A stretch of 64,000 nt of DNA from Flavobacterium yafengii (GCF_030010375.1 NZ_JASCRY010000003.1:558001-622000), one strand, 5' to 3'; positions 9,147 through 19,260 are shown, counted from the first letter of the stretch. A program made the numbers and translations. Notes: generated by a model from the letters alone, not told the origin.

Positions 9147-10346
9147 TTAATTCGTTAACAATTCAAATACCTGATTGGCAATTTCAATTTCTTCATTGGT
9201 AGGAATGACCAATATTTTAGTCTTGGAATCAGGTGTGTTTATTTCTCTAATTTCTTTCGAACGAATTTCATTTTTGGATGCATCCAATGTTATTCCGAAA
9301 TAATCCATATCCGTGCACACTAATTTTCGAATGTAAGAGGAATTTTCTCCAATTCCGGCCGTAAAAATAATGGCATCGAGTCCATTTAAAACAGCGGTAT
9401 ACGAACCAATATATTTCTTAATTCGGTACGCATTCATAGCCAAGGCCAATTGACAATCCGCATTTCCGTTCTCCGCATTGGCCTCAATATCCCTTAAATC
9501 ACTGTAACCGGTAAGACCAAGCATTCCGCTTTGTTTTTGCAACATCGTATTCACCGCCTCAAGCGAATAACCCAATGTATTTACCAGATAAAAAATCACC
9601 GATTGATCCACATCTCCGCTTCGGGTTCCCATAATCAATCCGTTCATTGGGCCAAAACCCAACGTATGATCAATGCTTTTTCCGTCTTTTATAGCGGTCA
9701 TACTGCAACCGTTTCCTAAATGTATCGTGATAATTTTAGACCCTTTATTCTGAGAATTTTGTTTTAAATAATTAATCGCATTTTCCGAAACATACTTGTG
9801 ACTCGTTCCGTGAAAACCGTAAACGCGTATTTTATTTTCCGTCAAAAGGTAATTTGGCACCGCATATTTGTGCGCCACAACAGGAATCGTTTGATGGAAT
9901 GCCGTGTCAAAAACAGCCACTTGTTGTGCTGAATTAAAAATTTCTTCGGCAACATTTATTCCTTCCAAGTTAGCAGGATTATGCAAAGGTGCCAAATCAA
10001 AAAGCTGTCTGATTTTATCTTTTACTTCACTGGTAATGATCACCGTATTCGAAAAAGCGCTTCCGCCATGCACCACACGATGCCCAACAGCTTCTATTTC
10101 ATCCGTACTTTTAATCACCCCTGCTTTTTCATCCATCAGTAATTTGGCAATTTTTTCCAGACCAATTTTATGGGTTGCAATAGGCAACGTTTCTTCTAAT
10201 TTAGTCGTATACGTTACATACGTTAGATTCGAAGTTTCCAGTCCTATTCTGTCAATCATCCCGGAACAAATAACTTCATTTGCCGGCATGTTAATCAATT
10301 GGTATTTTATGGAGGAACTTCCTGAGTTTATAATTACTATTTTCAT
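9147..10346 (-). CDS. ackA: acetate kinase
   Basis: A 399-residue protein matching the usual acetate kinase length. Visible motifs are the N-terminal INSGSSSIKYQL phosphate-binding loop, VVHGGSAFSNTV, VFDTAFHQTIP, YGFHGTSHKYV, the second phosphate loop IIHLGNGCSM (read here as TIHLGNGCSMTAI), MGTRSGDVDQ and IFTAGIGENSSYIR with GIGENS near the nucleotide site. It interconverts acetate plus ATP with acetyl phosphate plus ADP in the cytoplasm, linking to the phosphate acetyltransferase encoded just upstream (107-base gap). Together they form the overflow and acetate-assimilation pathway. Confidence 0.97.
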   Translation of the reverse strand: MKIVIINSGSSSIKYQLINMPANEVICSGMIDRIGLETSNLTYVTYTTKLEETLPIATHKIGLEKIAKLLMDEKAGVIKSTDEIEAVGHRVVHGGSAFSNTVIITSEVKDKIRQLFDLAPLHNPANLEGINVAEEIFNSAQQVAVFDTAFHQTIPVVAHKYAVPNYLLTENKIRVYGFHGTSHKYVSENAINYLKQNSQNKGSKIITIHLGNGCSMTAIKDGKSIDHTLGFGPMNGLIMGTRSGDVDQSVIFYLVNTLGYSLEAVNTMLQKQSGMLGLTGYSDLRDIEANAENGNADCQLALAMNAYRIKKYIGSYTAVLNGLDAIIFTAGIGENSSYIRKLVCTDMDYFGITLDASKNEIRSKEIREINTPDSKTKILVIPTNEEIEIANQVFELLTN

Positions 10347-10452
10347 TTTTTTTTAAGTTGCTAAGTCACTAATTTTCTGATTTTCTGAATCTTTTCACTA
10401 AACGCTCAAAGAAGCAAAACTCATAATTAATAATTCACAATTCATAATTGAT

Positions 10453-12546
10453 TTATAATCCTTGTGCTTGAATCGCTGTAATCACGACTGTATTTATAAT
10501 ATCATCTACCGTACAACCACGGCTTAAATCATTTACAGGTTTATTCAAACCTTGTAACATCGGTCCAATTGCCAATGCGCCAGTTTCTCTTTGAACCGCT
10601 TTATAGGTGTTATTTCCTGTATTTAAATCCGGAAAAATCAAAACGCTGGCTTGTCCTGCTACTTCTGAATTTGGCATTTTACTTTTTCCGACAGCCATAT
10701 CAACTGCGGCATCGTATTGAATTGGTCCTTCAATTTTTAAATCGGGACGCTTTCTTCTCACAATTTCAGTTGCTGCTCTTACTTTATCTACTTCATCGCC
10801 TTTTCCTGATGAACCAGATGAATACGAAAGCATGGCTATTTTTGGTTCAATACCAAAAGCCAAACTGGAATCGGCAGAAGAAATTGCTATTTCTGCCAGT
10901 TGTTCCGCTGTAGGATTTGGATTAATGGCACAATCTCCAAAAACAGAAACCCTATCTTCTAAACACATGAAAAATATAGATGAAACTACAGATGAATTTG
11001 GTTTTGTTTTAATGAATTGCAAAGCAGGCAAAATAGTATGTTGCGTGGTATGTGCCGCTCCGGAAACCATTCCGTCCGCGTGCCCTTTGTACACCATCAT
11101 GGTTCCAAAATACGAGACATCTTCCATTAAATCCTTAGCCATTCCTATGGTTACATTTTTTGCTTTTCGCAACTCATAATACGTATTTACATAATCATCA
11201 TAATGTTCCGATTCTATCGGATTTATGATTTGTACTTTAGAAAAATCAAAAGGAAGTCCCAACTCTGCCACTTTGCTTTCAATTTGTTTTTTGTTGCCAA
11301 TAATCGAAATATCAACCACATCCATCGTCAACAATTGTGAAGCCGCAATAATGATTCTCTCATCATTTCCTTCCGGTAAAACAATGTGTTTCCTATGCTG
11401 TCTGGCTCTTTTCACTAAATTATATTGGAACATTTTTGGCGTCATTCCCTCCGCTTCAAAAGTAATTAGCTTTTCAGCCAAATTGTCTAAGTCAACATAT
11501 TTTTCGAAAGTAGTAATAGAAATTTCAATCTTCTGCTTGTTGTTCGCGTAAATTTTAGATTTAATGGAACCTATTTTATTGGTAATATAATACGTGCCTT
11601 CTTCCACCGCAATAATTGGAACAATGGTCGAAAGTCCTTCTATCAATTTCAAAATACTAATCTCGGGCAAGATATTCCCTGTCAAAACAATTCCGGAAAT
11701 GGTCGGATAATTAAGGGATTCATTTGCTTGTAATGCCCCCAGAATAATATCAGCTCGGTCTCCAGGGGTAATCACCAGACTATTTTCTTTCAAATGCAAC
11801 AAATAATTGCACAATTGCATGGCACCTACACTAAAATTTCCGGTTTGATTGTTCAAGTGTGCCGAGCCAAATAAAACTTTAGCATCTAACTCATTTACAA
11901 TTTCCTGTACCGTTGGATTATTCAAATTATGAATCAAAGGAATTGAATTTACCAATATACTTTCGGGCAAGCTTTTCTTTAAACCGTTAGTTACTAACTC
12001 AATATTCTCCGGCTGCACTTTATTGGCGATGACAGCCAAAACTTCGACATCTTTGACTTTAAAAGAATCGTAAGCTAAATAAAGACTGTCAATTAATTCC
12101 TCCAATGTTTTGCCTACTCCAGAGCCGACAATAATCGTTGGAATCCCAAGATTTTTGGCAATCAAAACATTCATATCTAATTCGATAACTGTTCCTTCTC
12201 CCGTAAAACTGGTTCCTTCAACCAAAACAAAATCGAAACGTTCTTCTAATTTCTTGTATTTTTCAATAATCAAATCGAGAACCTCTCCTATTTTTCCCTT
12301 GTTCTTCTTTTTAATTAATTTACTTTTTGTAATGGCATACGCATCTTCAAATTCAATATCCATCCCAAAATGACCAATCACGGTTTCAATGTGATTATCA
12401 AATCCTCCTTCTTCAAAATCTTCAACAATGGGTCTAAAATAACCAACTTTGGCCATTTTGCCAATAAGCATACTCATCAATCCCAACGTAATAATCGACT
12501 TCCCACTATTTTGCTCGCTTGTTGCAATGTATATGGCCTTATTCAT
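10453..12546 (-). CDS. pta: phosphate acetyltransferase, long form with P-loop and DRTGG domains
   Basis: A 697-residue protein built like the long Pta of E. coli: an N-terminal P-loop domain (MNKAIYIATSEQNSGKSIIT, Walker-A-like), a central DRTGG domain (TPGDRADIILGALQAN, near residue 260) and a C-terminal PTA/PTB catalytic domain from about residue 375 (HIVLPEGNDERI, SGAAHTTQHTILPALQFI, MLSYSSGSSGKGDEVDKV, GPIQYDAAVD, FPDLNTGNNTYKAVQR). It moves the acetyl group between acetyl-CoA and acetyl phosphate. The gene precedes ackA on the same strand and is likely co-transcribed with it. Confidence 0.97.
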   Translation of the reverse strand: MNKAIYIATSEQNSGKSIITLGLMSMLIGKMAKVGYFRPIVEDFEEGGFDNHIETVIGHFGMDIEFEDAYAITKSKLIKKKNKGKIGEVLDLIIEKYKKLEERFDFVLVEGTSFTGEGTVIELDMNVLIAKNLGIPTIIVGSGVGKTLEELIDSLYLAYDSFKVKDVEVLAVIANKVQPENIELVTNGLKKSLPESILVNSIPLIHNLNNPTVQEIVNELDAKVLFGSAHLNNQTGNFSVGAMQLCNYLLHLKENSLVITPGDRADIILGALQANESLNYPTISGIVLTGNILPEISILKLIEGLSTIVPIIAVEEGTYYITNKIGSIKSKIYANNKQKIEISITTFEKYVDLDNLAEKLITFEAEGMTPKMFQYNLVKRARQHRKHIVLPEGNDERIIIAASQLLTMDVVDISIIGNKKQIESKVAELGLPFDFSKVQIINPIESEHYDDYVNTYYELRKAKNVTIGMAKDLMEDVSYFGTMMVYKGHADGMVSGAAHTTQHTILPALQFIKTKPNSSVVSSIFFMCLEDRVSVFGDCAINPNPTAEQLAEIAISSADSSLAFGIEPKIAMLSYSSGSSGKGDEVDKVRAATEIVRRKRPDLKIEGPIQYDAAVDMAVGKSKMPNSEVAGQASVLIFPDLNTGNNTYKAVQRETGALAIGPMLQGLNKPVNDLSRGCTVDDIINTVVITAIQAQGL

Positions 12547-12600
12547 TTCTTTATTTTTAAATTTAATTCCAAATTAATTGGATACATTCCTTTTTAATTT

Positions 12601-13671
12601 CTAAAACCAACGGCGTTTTTTAAAATAAACAATCATTCCAACTACTATTAAAAACATTGCGCCAATAACGGTATGATAGCCATAATGACGTTTGAGTTCC
12701 GGCATATATTCAAAATTCATTCCGTAAACCCCCACAATAAAAGTAAGCGGAATAAATATCGCAGATACAATGGTTAGGGTTTTCATAATCTCATTCATCT
12801 TATGCGTCTGTGCCGAGAAAAAGAAATTAGATGCACTTTCCAAAGACCCCATATCGGATTCTATTTGTTCTAAAAGTTCTAAACTCTTTTGATGCAATCG
12901 GGCAAAAAAGCTAAAACTATCTGCTTCCATAACATTAAATATGTTATCGTCTTTTATACTTTTTATATCATATAAAGAATCCCGAAGCGGAATAATGGAG
13001 CGTTTTAAAAAATTTAAATTATCCCTGTGCTTCTCTATTTTTTCTAAAATTATAGGATCAACACTTTCCTTGGTAAGATTAATCAATTCCTCTATTTTAT
13101 CTTCCTCGTTCTCTAAAGTGATGTAGAAATTTTCCATGATAGCATCCAGAAGGATGTACAACAAATAATCAGCTTTCTTGGTTCTGACAATTCCTGAATG
13201 CGTTCGGATGCGTTCTCGAATGTGCGTAAAAAAATCACTTCGTTTTTCCTGAAAAGAAATTAGAATCCCGTCTTTCAACAAAAAACTAATTTGTTCTACA
13301 CTTATATTATCCGAATGTTCCGCAGGTAACAGTGATTTTATGTTGAAAAATAAAAAATCATGAGACTCTTCCAGTTTAGTTCTTCGGGTGGTATTTAGAA
13401 TATCGGCCAACATAAAATTATCGATTTCAAAATAATCGCCAATTGATTTTAGCCACTCCACATTATTTAAACCGTGTATATTAATCCAATTTGTTTTTTG
13501 TTCCTCAATATATTTATCTAAATCTGAAACCTTAAAATCATCATATTCGGTAAGATTCAAATCATCATACACAAACAATTGCATCTCCGATTCCTTACTT
13601 TTATGAATTCCTGTATATTCTAAATTATAAGGTTGCATTTTCCTTCCTTTCTTGTACTTAATTTTTCTCAT
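12601..13671 (-). CDS. corA: CorA family magnesium/cobalt channel
   Basis: A 356-residue CorA protein: a soluble cytoplasmic N-terminal domain, the long stalk helix (residues about 175-290) and two C-terminal membrane helices with the diagnostic YGMNFEYMPEL loop between them, followed by FLIVVGMIVYFKKRRWF. CorA forms pentamers in the inner membrane that admit Mg2+. Met1 at 13671 or Met12 at 13638 could be the start; the first ten residues are very basic and weakly conserved-looking. It is 54 bases upstream of pta on the same strand. Confidence 0.95.
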   Translation of the reverse strand: MRKIKYKKGRKMQPYNLEYTGIHKSKESEMQLFVYDDLNLTEYDDFKVSDLDKYIEEQKTNWINIHGLNNVEWLKSIGDYFEIDNFMLADILNTTRRTKLEESHDFLFFNIKSLLPAEHSDNISVEQISFLLKDGILISFQEKRSDFFTHIRERIRTHSGIVRTKKADYLLYILLDAIMENFYITLENEEDKIEELINLTKESVDPIILEKIEKHRDNLNFLKRSIIPLRDSLYDIKSIKDDNIFNVMEADSFSFFARLHQKSLELLEQIESDMGSLESASNFFFSAQTHKMNEIMKTLTIVSAIFIPLTFIVGVYGMNFEYMPELKRHYGYHTVIGAMFLIVVGMIVYFKKRRWF

Positions 13672-14015
13672 CCCAACTGATTTATGTAGTAATATTACAA
13701 AAAACTTTTACAAAAAAATCGTTTTCCGGTACTTTTGACATTCCTAAAAATAAAAAAAATGGGTTTAATTTAGTATTTAAAAAGACAAAGATCCCTCGAA
13801 ATAATAATTCCATACATGAGAAAAATCATGTTATGAAATGGAAAAAGCAATTAATAAACGATTGTTAATTATTGTTAATTATTTAAAATCGCACCTCAAA
13901 ATGGGCCTTTTATAAAAAATATATCAATAAATTTGAACTTAAGTCGTAACAAAACACAATAAAACACGACTTGTAGACCATAACCAATTATAAACTTTAT
14001 TAATACATTAACTAA
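13672..14015. other. divergent intergenic region between corA and the metalloprotease gene
   Basis: A 344-base gap without a coding frame. It holds a direct repeat TTGTTAATTA TTGTTAATTA (about 13861-13882), the inverted word CATGA...TCATG near 13815, and AAGTCGT/ACGACTT flanking an A-rich segment around 13940-13971. It must contain promoters for both genes; no consensus box is clear enough to call. Confidence 0.5.
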
Positions 14016-16589
14016 ATGGTAAAAAAAAAACTAACCCTAATTATTACCTGTCTGTTATTTTGTTTTGCGCAAGGCACATTTGCACAAAGCAAAAAAAAGA
14101 AAAGAGCAGACAAAAATGCCCCTGCTAAAGTAGAAGCTAAAGCACCCGAATCTAAAGACGGTAAGAAAGAACCTAAACCGTACAAAAAAGTTATTGACTC
14201 AACCGCAGTAACACAAAAAGGACTAATTGACATTCATAAAATTAATGACAAATATCTTTTTGAAATTCCAGACTCCCTTTTAGGAAGTGAAATAATGACA
14301 ATAACCAGATATTCTAAAACTCCAGCCGGAGGAGGGATTTTTGGAGGAGAAGAAATCAACAGACAAGTGGTTCGTTGGGAAAAAGGGCTGAGCAACAACA
14401 TTCTTCTTAGATCAGTTACCTACGTTATCATGTCTCCGGACGGCGACAAACCAATGGCTCAAGCGGTTAAGAATTCAACTTCAGATCCAATTATTGGAAA
14501 CTATGATATCTTGGCATTCAAAAAAGATTCAACCGGTAAAAATAATGCTGGATATGTAATCGATTTAACGAGTACTTTCGATGGTGATATTCAGACTTTT
14601 TCATTAGATCCAATTAAAAAACAATTGTTAAACATTGTAACTTTTCAAAAGGATAAATCATTCATATCTAAAATAAGTAGTTATCCTATAAATACTGAGA
14701 TTAGAACTGTAAAAACATTTACAACTACTCCGCCTCGTATTTCAATTACTCCAACACCACAAATTGGAGTTAATTTACCTTCTGCATTAGATGCTGGAGT
14801 AATTACGGTTGAGATGAATACTTCGATGATTTTATTGCCAAAAACACCTATGCGCAAAAGAGAATTTGACGCACGTGTAGGATATTTTGCAAACGAATAT
14901 GGAGTTTTTGAAGAAGAATCTCAAAAATCAGACACTAAAACTTTTGCTGTAAGATGGCGCTTAGAGCCAAAATCTGCCGAAGATGCTGCAAAGCAAAAAA
15001 AAGGGGAATTAATTGAGCCACTAAAACCAATTGTATACTACATTGATCCTGCTACACCTGACAAATGGAAAAAATTCATTAAACAAGGTATTGATGATTG
15101 GCAAGTAGCATTTGAAGCTGCAGGATGGAAAAATGCAATTCGTGGCGAATATTGGCCAGAAAATGATCCAACAATGAGCTTGGAAGATGCTCGTTTTTCA
15201 GTATTGAGATATTTTGCTGCTGAAATTCAAAATGCATACGGACCAAATGTACATGATCCTAGAAGTGGTGAAATTTTGGAAAGCCACATTGGTTGGTACC
15301 ATAATATCATGAGTCTTTTAAGAAACTGGTACTTGATTCAAACTGCAGCTGTAGATCCTGCAGCAAGAACAAAAAAGTTTGATGATAAATTAATGGGAGA
15401 ATTAATCCGTTTTGTATCTTCTCACGAAGTAGGACACACTTTAGGATTACGTCATAACATGGGAGCAAGTTCTGCCACTCCGGTTGAAAAACTAAGAGAT
15501 AAAGCGTACCAAGATAAAAACGGACATACTTCTTCTATCATGGATTATGCACGTTTTAATTATGTGGCACAACCAGAAGATGGTGTTACTGCCTTATTCC
15601 CAAGAATTGGGGATTATGACAAATGGGCTATTAAATGGGGGTATTCTTATTTTGACGGAGCTAAAACTGAAACTGAGGAAAAAGCGAAGTTGAATGAAAT
15701 GACAAAAGAAGCATACAAAAATAACCGTTTATGGTTTGGTACAGAAAGCAGTCCTTATGACCCAAGATACCAAACAGAGGATATTGGAGATAATGCGATG
15801 AGAGCTTCTGAGTACGGAATCAAAAACCTAAAAAGAATTTTGCCTAATTTATTAGAGTGGACTAAAGAAAACGGAGAAAGCTACGCTGAACTAGATGAAC
15901 TTTACGGTGCACTTACAGGACAATTCAGAAGATATATGGGCCATGTTACTAAAAACGTAGGTGGAATCTATGATTCTCCAAAAACGTATGACATGACAGG
16001 AAATCAATTTGAAGTAGTTCCAAGAGCTATCCAAAAAGATGCTGTATTATTCTTGAACACTCAATTGTTCACCACACCAAAATGGTTATTGGATCAAAAT
16101 ATCCTTTCGAAAATAAACCCAGAAAGCGGTGTTGAAGCAATCAAAGGAATGCAAGATGCGACCTTATCAAGTTTATTGGCTGGAGATAGAATTGTTCGCC
16201 TTATAGAAACTTCTTCTATGAGTAAAAACAACTATACCGCTGATGAATTAGTAAGCGACTTAAAAAATGGAATCTTCTCTGAATTGAAAGGAAGCGGTTC
16301 CATTGATGTGTATCGCAGAAACATTCAAAAATTGTATGTTGACAAAATGATCGAATTACTTAAACCAGGTACAGCCATGGTTAGATCGGTTCCTGTAGGA
16401 GTTACTTACGGTTTCACGACAAGAAGAGTAAATCTTGCTCAAACTGATTTACCTTCTATTGCAAGAGGTCAATTGAATAGTTTAAAAAACGAGATGAAAT
16501 TAGCCTCATCAAGAATGACTGATCGAATGAGTAGGTATCACTTACAAGATTTAATTTCAAGAATAGGACAAGCTTTAGATCCTAAATAA
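14016..16589 (+). CDS. secreted zinc metalloprotease (DUF5117/DUF5118/DUF4953 type)
   Basis: An 857-residue exported protein: a signal peptide (LTLIITCLLFCFAQGTFAQ), a very Lys/Ala/Pro-rich linker (residues 25-60), then the DUF5118/DUF5117-like region and a metallopeptidase domain. The zinc site is HEVGHTLGLRH with His470, Glu471, His474 and His480, the metzincin-like HExxHxxGxxH pattern; SIMDYARFNY lies about 35 residues after the zinc site, where metzincins carry their Met-turn. Proteins of this architecture are common in Bacteroidota and annotated as zinc-dependent metalloproteases; substrates are unknown. It lacks an obvious type IX sorting domain at the C-terminus. It stands alone, with a strong terminator after it. 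Confidence 0.88.
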   Translation: MVKKKLTLIITCLLFCFAQGTFAQSKKKKRADKNAPAKVEAKAPESKDGKKEPKPYKKVIDSTAVTQKGLIDIHKINDKYLFEIPDSLLGSEIMTITRYSKTPAGGGIFGGEEINRQVVRWEKGLSNNILLRSVTYVIMSPDGDKPMAQAVKNSTSDPIIGNYDILAFKKDSTGKNNAGYVIDLTSTFDGDIQTFSLDPIKKQLLNIVTFQKDKSFISKISSYPINTEIRTVKTFTTTPPRISITPTPQIGVNLPSALDAGVITVEMNTSMILLPKTPMRKREFDARVGYFANEYGVFEEESQKSDTKTFAVRWRLEPKSAEDAAKQKKGELIEPLKPIVYYIDPATPDKWKKFIKQGIDDWQVAFEAAGWKNAIRGEYWPENDPTMSLEDARFSVLRYFAAEIQNAYGPNVHDPRSGEILESHIGWYHNIMSLLRNWYLIQTAAVDPAARTKKFDDKLMGELIRFVSSHEVGHTLGLRHNMGASSATPVEKLRDKAYQDKNGHTSSIMDYARFNYVAQPEDGVTALFPRIGDYDKWAIKWGYSYFDGAKTETEEKAKLNEMTKEAYKNNRLWFGTESSPYDPRYQTEDIGDNAMRASEYGIKNLKRILPNLLEWTKENGESYAELDELYGALTGQFRRYMGHVTKNVGGIYDSPKTYDMTGNQFEVVPRAIQKDAVLFLNTQLFTTPKWLLDQNILSKINPESGVEAIKGMQDATLSSLLAGDRIVRLIETSSMSKNNYTADELVSDLKNGIFSELKGSGSIDVYRRNIQKLYVDKMIELLKPGTAMVRSVPVGVTYGFTTRRVNLAQTDLPSIARGQLNSLKNEMKLASSRMTDRMSRYHLQDLISRIGQALDPK

Positions 16590-16595
16590 TGAATT

Positions 16596-16633
16596 AAAAA
16601 AGGGAAAATGTTCAACAACATTTTCCCTTTTTT
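16596..16633 (+). terminator. Rho-independent terminator of the metalloprotease gene
   Basis: A perfect stem of 17 bp (AAAAAAGGGAAAATGTT and its complement) with a four-base loop and a T-run, starting seven bases after the stop codon. Confidence 0.9.
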
Positions 16634-16660
16634 TTATGCTGTATTTGATGTGATTACACT

Positions 16661-16688
16661 GTAGAGACGCACTGCAGTGCGTCTCTAC
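16661..16688. repeat. 28-bp perfect palindrome
   Basis: Bases 16661-16688 read the same on both strands (core GACGCACTGCAGTGCGTC, flanked by GTAGA/TCTAC). It is intergenic and much more GC-rich than its surroundings. It resembles the small REP-like palindromes scattered in Flavobacterium genomes, and shares AGACG and the TCTACG tail with the repeat at 16811. Confidence 0.75.
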
Positions 16689-16715
16689 GTTATAATAATG
16701 ATAATAATAAATAAC

Positions 16716-16750
16716 AAAACCCGACCCGTTTCTAAAATAGGTCGGGTTTT
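16716..16750. terminator. bidirectional terminator-like hairpin
   Basis: AAAACCCGACC pairs perfectly with GGTCGGGTTTT (11 bp) around a 13-base loop, with T-runs on either side. It lies between two convergent genes and can serve as a second-line stop for either. Confidence 0.65.
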
Positions 16751-16766
16751 TATTTAACCCATAAAA

Positions 16767-16797
16767 AAAAACCGTTCACCAAAGGCGAACGGTTTTT
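16767..16797 (-). terminator. Rho-independent terminator of dnaK
   Basis: AAAAACCGTTC pairs with GAACGGTTTTT (11 bp, nine-base loop); the minus-strand transcript has a U-run after the stem. It lies 47 bases beyond the dnaK stop. Confidence 0.8.
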
Positions 16798-16810
16798 AAA
16801 TCAACTATAA

Positions 16811-16830
16811 AGACGGACAACAGTCCGTCT
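16811..16830. repeat. short REP-like palindrome
   Basis: AGACGGAC-AACA-GTCCGTCT, an 8-bp perfect stem followed by CTACGGG. It lies between the dnaK terminator and the dnaK stop codon and looks like a relative of the 28-bp palindrome at 16661. Confidence 0.65.
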
Positions 16831-16843
16831 CTACGGGAAATTA

Positions 16844-18730
16844 TTATTTTACTTCTTCGAATTCAACGTCTTCAACATTGTCTCCTTGAGCAGCATCCCC
16901 TTGAGGTTGTGCTTCACCTTGACCTTGTTCTCCTTGAGCATACATCGCTTCAGTTGCTTTTTTCCAAGCAGCGTTGATGTTGTCAAGAGCAGTTTGAATT
17001 GCAGGAATGTCTTGAGATTGGTGTGCCATTCTCAATTCAGTTAATGCATATTCTACAGCAACTTTGTTTTCATCAGATAATTTAGAACCTAATTCTTTCA
17101 ATTGAGTTTCAGTTTGGAAAATCATTCCGTCAGCTTCGTTCAATTTTTCTGCTCTTTCTCTTAAAAGTTTGTCAGAATCAGCATTAGCTTCTGCATCTTT
17201 TTTCATTCTTTCGATTTCTTCAGCTGTTAATCCAGAAGAAGCTTCGATACGAATATCGTGAGATTTTCCAGTTCCTTTGTCAGTTGCAGAAACTTTGATG
17301 ATACCATTAGCATCAATATCAAACGTTACTTCAATTTGTGGAACACCTCTTGGAGCTGGTGGAATACCATCTAAATGGAAACGACCGATAGTTTTGTTGT
17401 CAACTGCCATAGCTCTGTCTCCTTGTAAAACGTGAATTTCAACTGTTGGTTGAGAATCTGCAGCCGTAGAGAAAACTTGAGATTTTTTAGTTGGAATAGT
17501 TGTGTTAGACTCAATTAATTTAGTCAAAACACCACCCATAGTTTCGATACCTAAAGATAAAGGTGTAACGTCAAGTAACAATACATCTTTTACATCTCCA
17601 GAAAGAACTCCACCTTGAATAGCTGCTCCAATTGCAACAACCTCATCAGGGTTAACTCCTTTAGACGCTTTTTTACCAAAGAATTTTTCAACCTCTTCAG
17701 CAATTCTTGGCATACGAGTAGAACCTCCAACCAAGATAACTTCGTCAATATCAGAAACAGATAAACCTGCATCTTTCAACGCTTTAGCAACTGGTGCCAT
17801 AGAACGTTTTACTAAAGAATCAGTTAATTTTTCAAATTGAGCTCTAGTTAATTTTTTAACTAAGTGTTTTGGTCCTGAAGCCGTAGCAGTTACGTATGGC
17901 AAGTTGATTTCAGTTTCAGCAGAAGAAGACAATTCAATTTTTGCTTTCTCAGCAGCTTCTTTCAAACGTTGCAATGACATTGGATCAAGACGTAAGTCAA
18001 TACCTTCTTCAGTTAAGAAATCAGCAGCTAACCAGTCAATAATTTCATGGTCAAAATCATCTCCACCTAAGTGAGTATCACCATTTGTAGACAATACTTC
18101 AAAAACTCCGTCTCCTAATTCAAGAACAGAAATATCAAAAGTACCTCCACCTAAATCGTAAACAGCAATTTTTTGATCTTTACCTTTTTTATCTAAACCG
18201 TAAGCAAGTGCAGCAGCTGTAGGTTCGTTGATAATACGCATTACTTTAAGACCTGCAATTTCACCCGCTTCTTTCGTAGCTTGACGTTGTGCATCATTAA
18301 AGTAAGCTGGAACAGTAATAACTGCTTCCGTAACAGTTTGACCTAAATAGTCTTCAGCTGTTTTTTTCATTTTTTGAAGTGTCATAGCTGACAATTCTTG
18401 AGCAGTGTATAAACGACCATCAATATCCACACGTGGTGTATTGTTGTCCCCTTTTACTACTTTGTAAGAAACTCTTTTTGCTTCAGCAGAAACCTCTGAA
18501 AAAGAGTGACCCATAAAACGTTTGATAGAAGCAATAGTCTTAGTTGGATTAGTTACCGCTTGTCTTTTAGCAGGATCTCCTACTTTAATTTCTCCACCTT
18601 CAACAAAAGCGATGATAGATGGTGTTGTTCTTTTTCCTTCTGCATTAGGAATAACAACTGCTTCATTACCTTCCATTACAGAAACACAAGAGTTGGTCGT
18701 ACCTAAATCAATTCCGATTATTTTACCCAT
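16844..18730 (-). CDS. dnaK: molecular chaperone DnaK (Hsp70)
   Basis: A 628-residue Hsp70: the N-terminal ATPase domain starts [20 protein letters not shown] and includes [52 protein letters not shown] and [11 protein letters not shown]; the substrate domain begins near residue 385 ([17 protein letters not shown]), followed by the helical lid. The C-terminus [12 protein letters not shown] carries the EEV(K) ending typical of bacterial DnaK. It folds and protects proteins with DnaJ and GrpE, which are not in this window. It is monocistronic, with its own promoter region and terminator. Confidence 0.99.
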   Translation of the reverse strand: MGKIIGIDLGTTNSCVSVMEGNEAVVIPNAEGKRTTPSIIAFVEGGEIKVGDPAKRQAVTNPTKTIASIKRFMGHSFSEVSAEAKRVSYKVVKGDNNTPRVDIDGRLYTAQELSAMTLQKMKKTAEDYLGQTVTEAVITVPAYFNDAQRQATKEAGEIAGLKVMRIINEPTAAALAYGLDKKGKDQKIAVYDLGGGTFDISVLELGDGVFEVLSTNGDTHLGGDDFDHEIIDWLAADFLTEEGIDLRLDPMSLQRLKEAAEKAKIELSSSAETEINLPYVTATASGPKHLVKKLTRAQFEKLTDSLVKRSMAPVAKALKDAGLSVSDIDEVILVGGSTRMPRIAEEVEKFFGKKASKGVNPDEVVAIGAAIQGGVLSGDVKDVLLLDVTPLSLGIETMGGVLTKLIESNTTIPTKKSQVFSTAADSQPTVEIHVLQGDRAMAVDNKTIGRFHLDGIPPAPRGVPQIEVTFDIDANGIIKVSATDKGTGKSHDIRIEASSGLTAEEIERMKKDAEANADSDKLLRERAEKLNEADGMIFQTETQLKELGSKLSDENKVAVEYALTELRMAHQSQDIPAIQTALDNINAAWKKATEAMYAQGEQGQGEAQPQGDAAQGDNVEDVEFEEVK

Positions 18731-18785
18731 TTTTAATATATTTAATTTTATTGTATACTTGTTTTAATGACTCGAAGTCGATAAG

Positions 18786-18801
18786 TCAATCTTTGTGCCA
18801 A
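18786..18801 (-). promoter_or_regulatory. possible sigma-54-like promoter of dnaK
   Basis: On the minus strand the sequence TTGGCACAAAGATTGA lies 56 bases upstream of the dnaK start. TGGCAC-N5-TTG is close to the sigma-54 -24/-12 pattern, but the -12 element has GA where GC is expected. A normal -33 TTTTG lies just upstream, but no TANNTTTG box stands at the right distance from it. Assignment is tentative. Confidence 0.35.
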
Positions 18802-18899
18802 TACAAAACGGCCTATTAAATTGTCAGTTTATGTTAAAATTGGCGTAAAAAAATCTGACAAGATGACATTTCAGTGGGTTTGCCATTTTGGCGGAAGTC

Positions 18900-19015
18900 G
18901 TAATCAGGAGCTGATTACTTCGTCAGTTCGCTTCGCTCGTGTCCCGCTATTCATTGCAAACGAAGTTCATTGAACTCCAATAAAAATAAAAAGGAGTTCC
19001 ATTGCTATCGGAGCT
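18900..19015. repeat. composite hairpin repeat with CCCGCTAT ... CTATCGGAGCT ends
   Basis: Two parts. First, GTAATCAG-GAG-CTGATTAC (18900-18918), a perfect 8-bp hairpin, followed by TCGCTTCGCTCG. Second, an element starting CCCGCTAT at 18943 and ending CTATCGGAGCT at 19015 with an inner stem GAACTCC/GGAGTTC (18972-18978 with 18993-18999). The same end words with a different inner stem occur at 56223-56294, so this is a dispersed repeat family. The repeat is intergenic and non-coding. Confidence 0.7.
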
Positions 19016-19047
19016 AGAGCATTTAGGATTAAATTACATTTTTGGAA

Positions 19048-19260
19048 TTACGAATTTTTATTAATACTTTCAAAAAAATCCAATTTAATAAGCTCCCAAG
19101 ATTTAACAAGTAAACATAACGGGTCAAAATCAGCATCAGCCAATTCAAAATTTAAAAATTGACTTTTAATATTAAAACAGTCAATCTAAAAGAGGAAAAA
19201 TAAAAGCTTATACATCAAATCAGTAAGAATCTCTTTGAGTAAAGGAGAAACAGTATTTCA
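19048..19260 (-). pseudogene. possible decayed coding remnant
   Basis: On the minus strand one frame reads as plausible protein, ending NFELADADFDPLCLLVKSW and then ELIKLDFFESINKNS before a stop at 19048. It has an in-frame TAG stop about 45 codons from its end and no credible start, but the upstream part (NTVSPLLKEILTDLMYKLL) continues in the same frame. I do not recognise the family. The rest of the gap 18802-19426, outside the composite repeat, shows nothing else. Confidence 0.3.

Noticed and set aside
10569..11551. Several plus-strand open frames inside pta
   Set aside because: They lie wholly opposite a clearly coding gene with all family motifs and show no protein-like features of their own.
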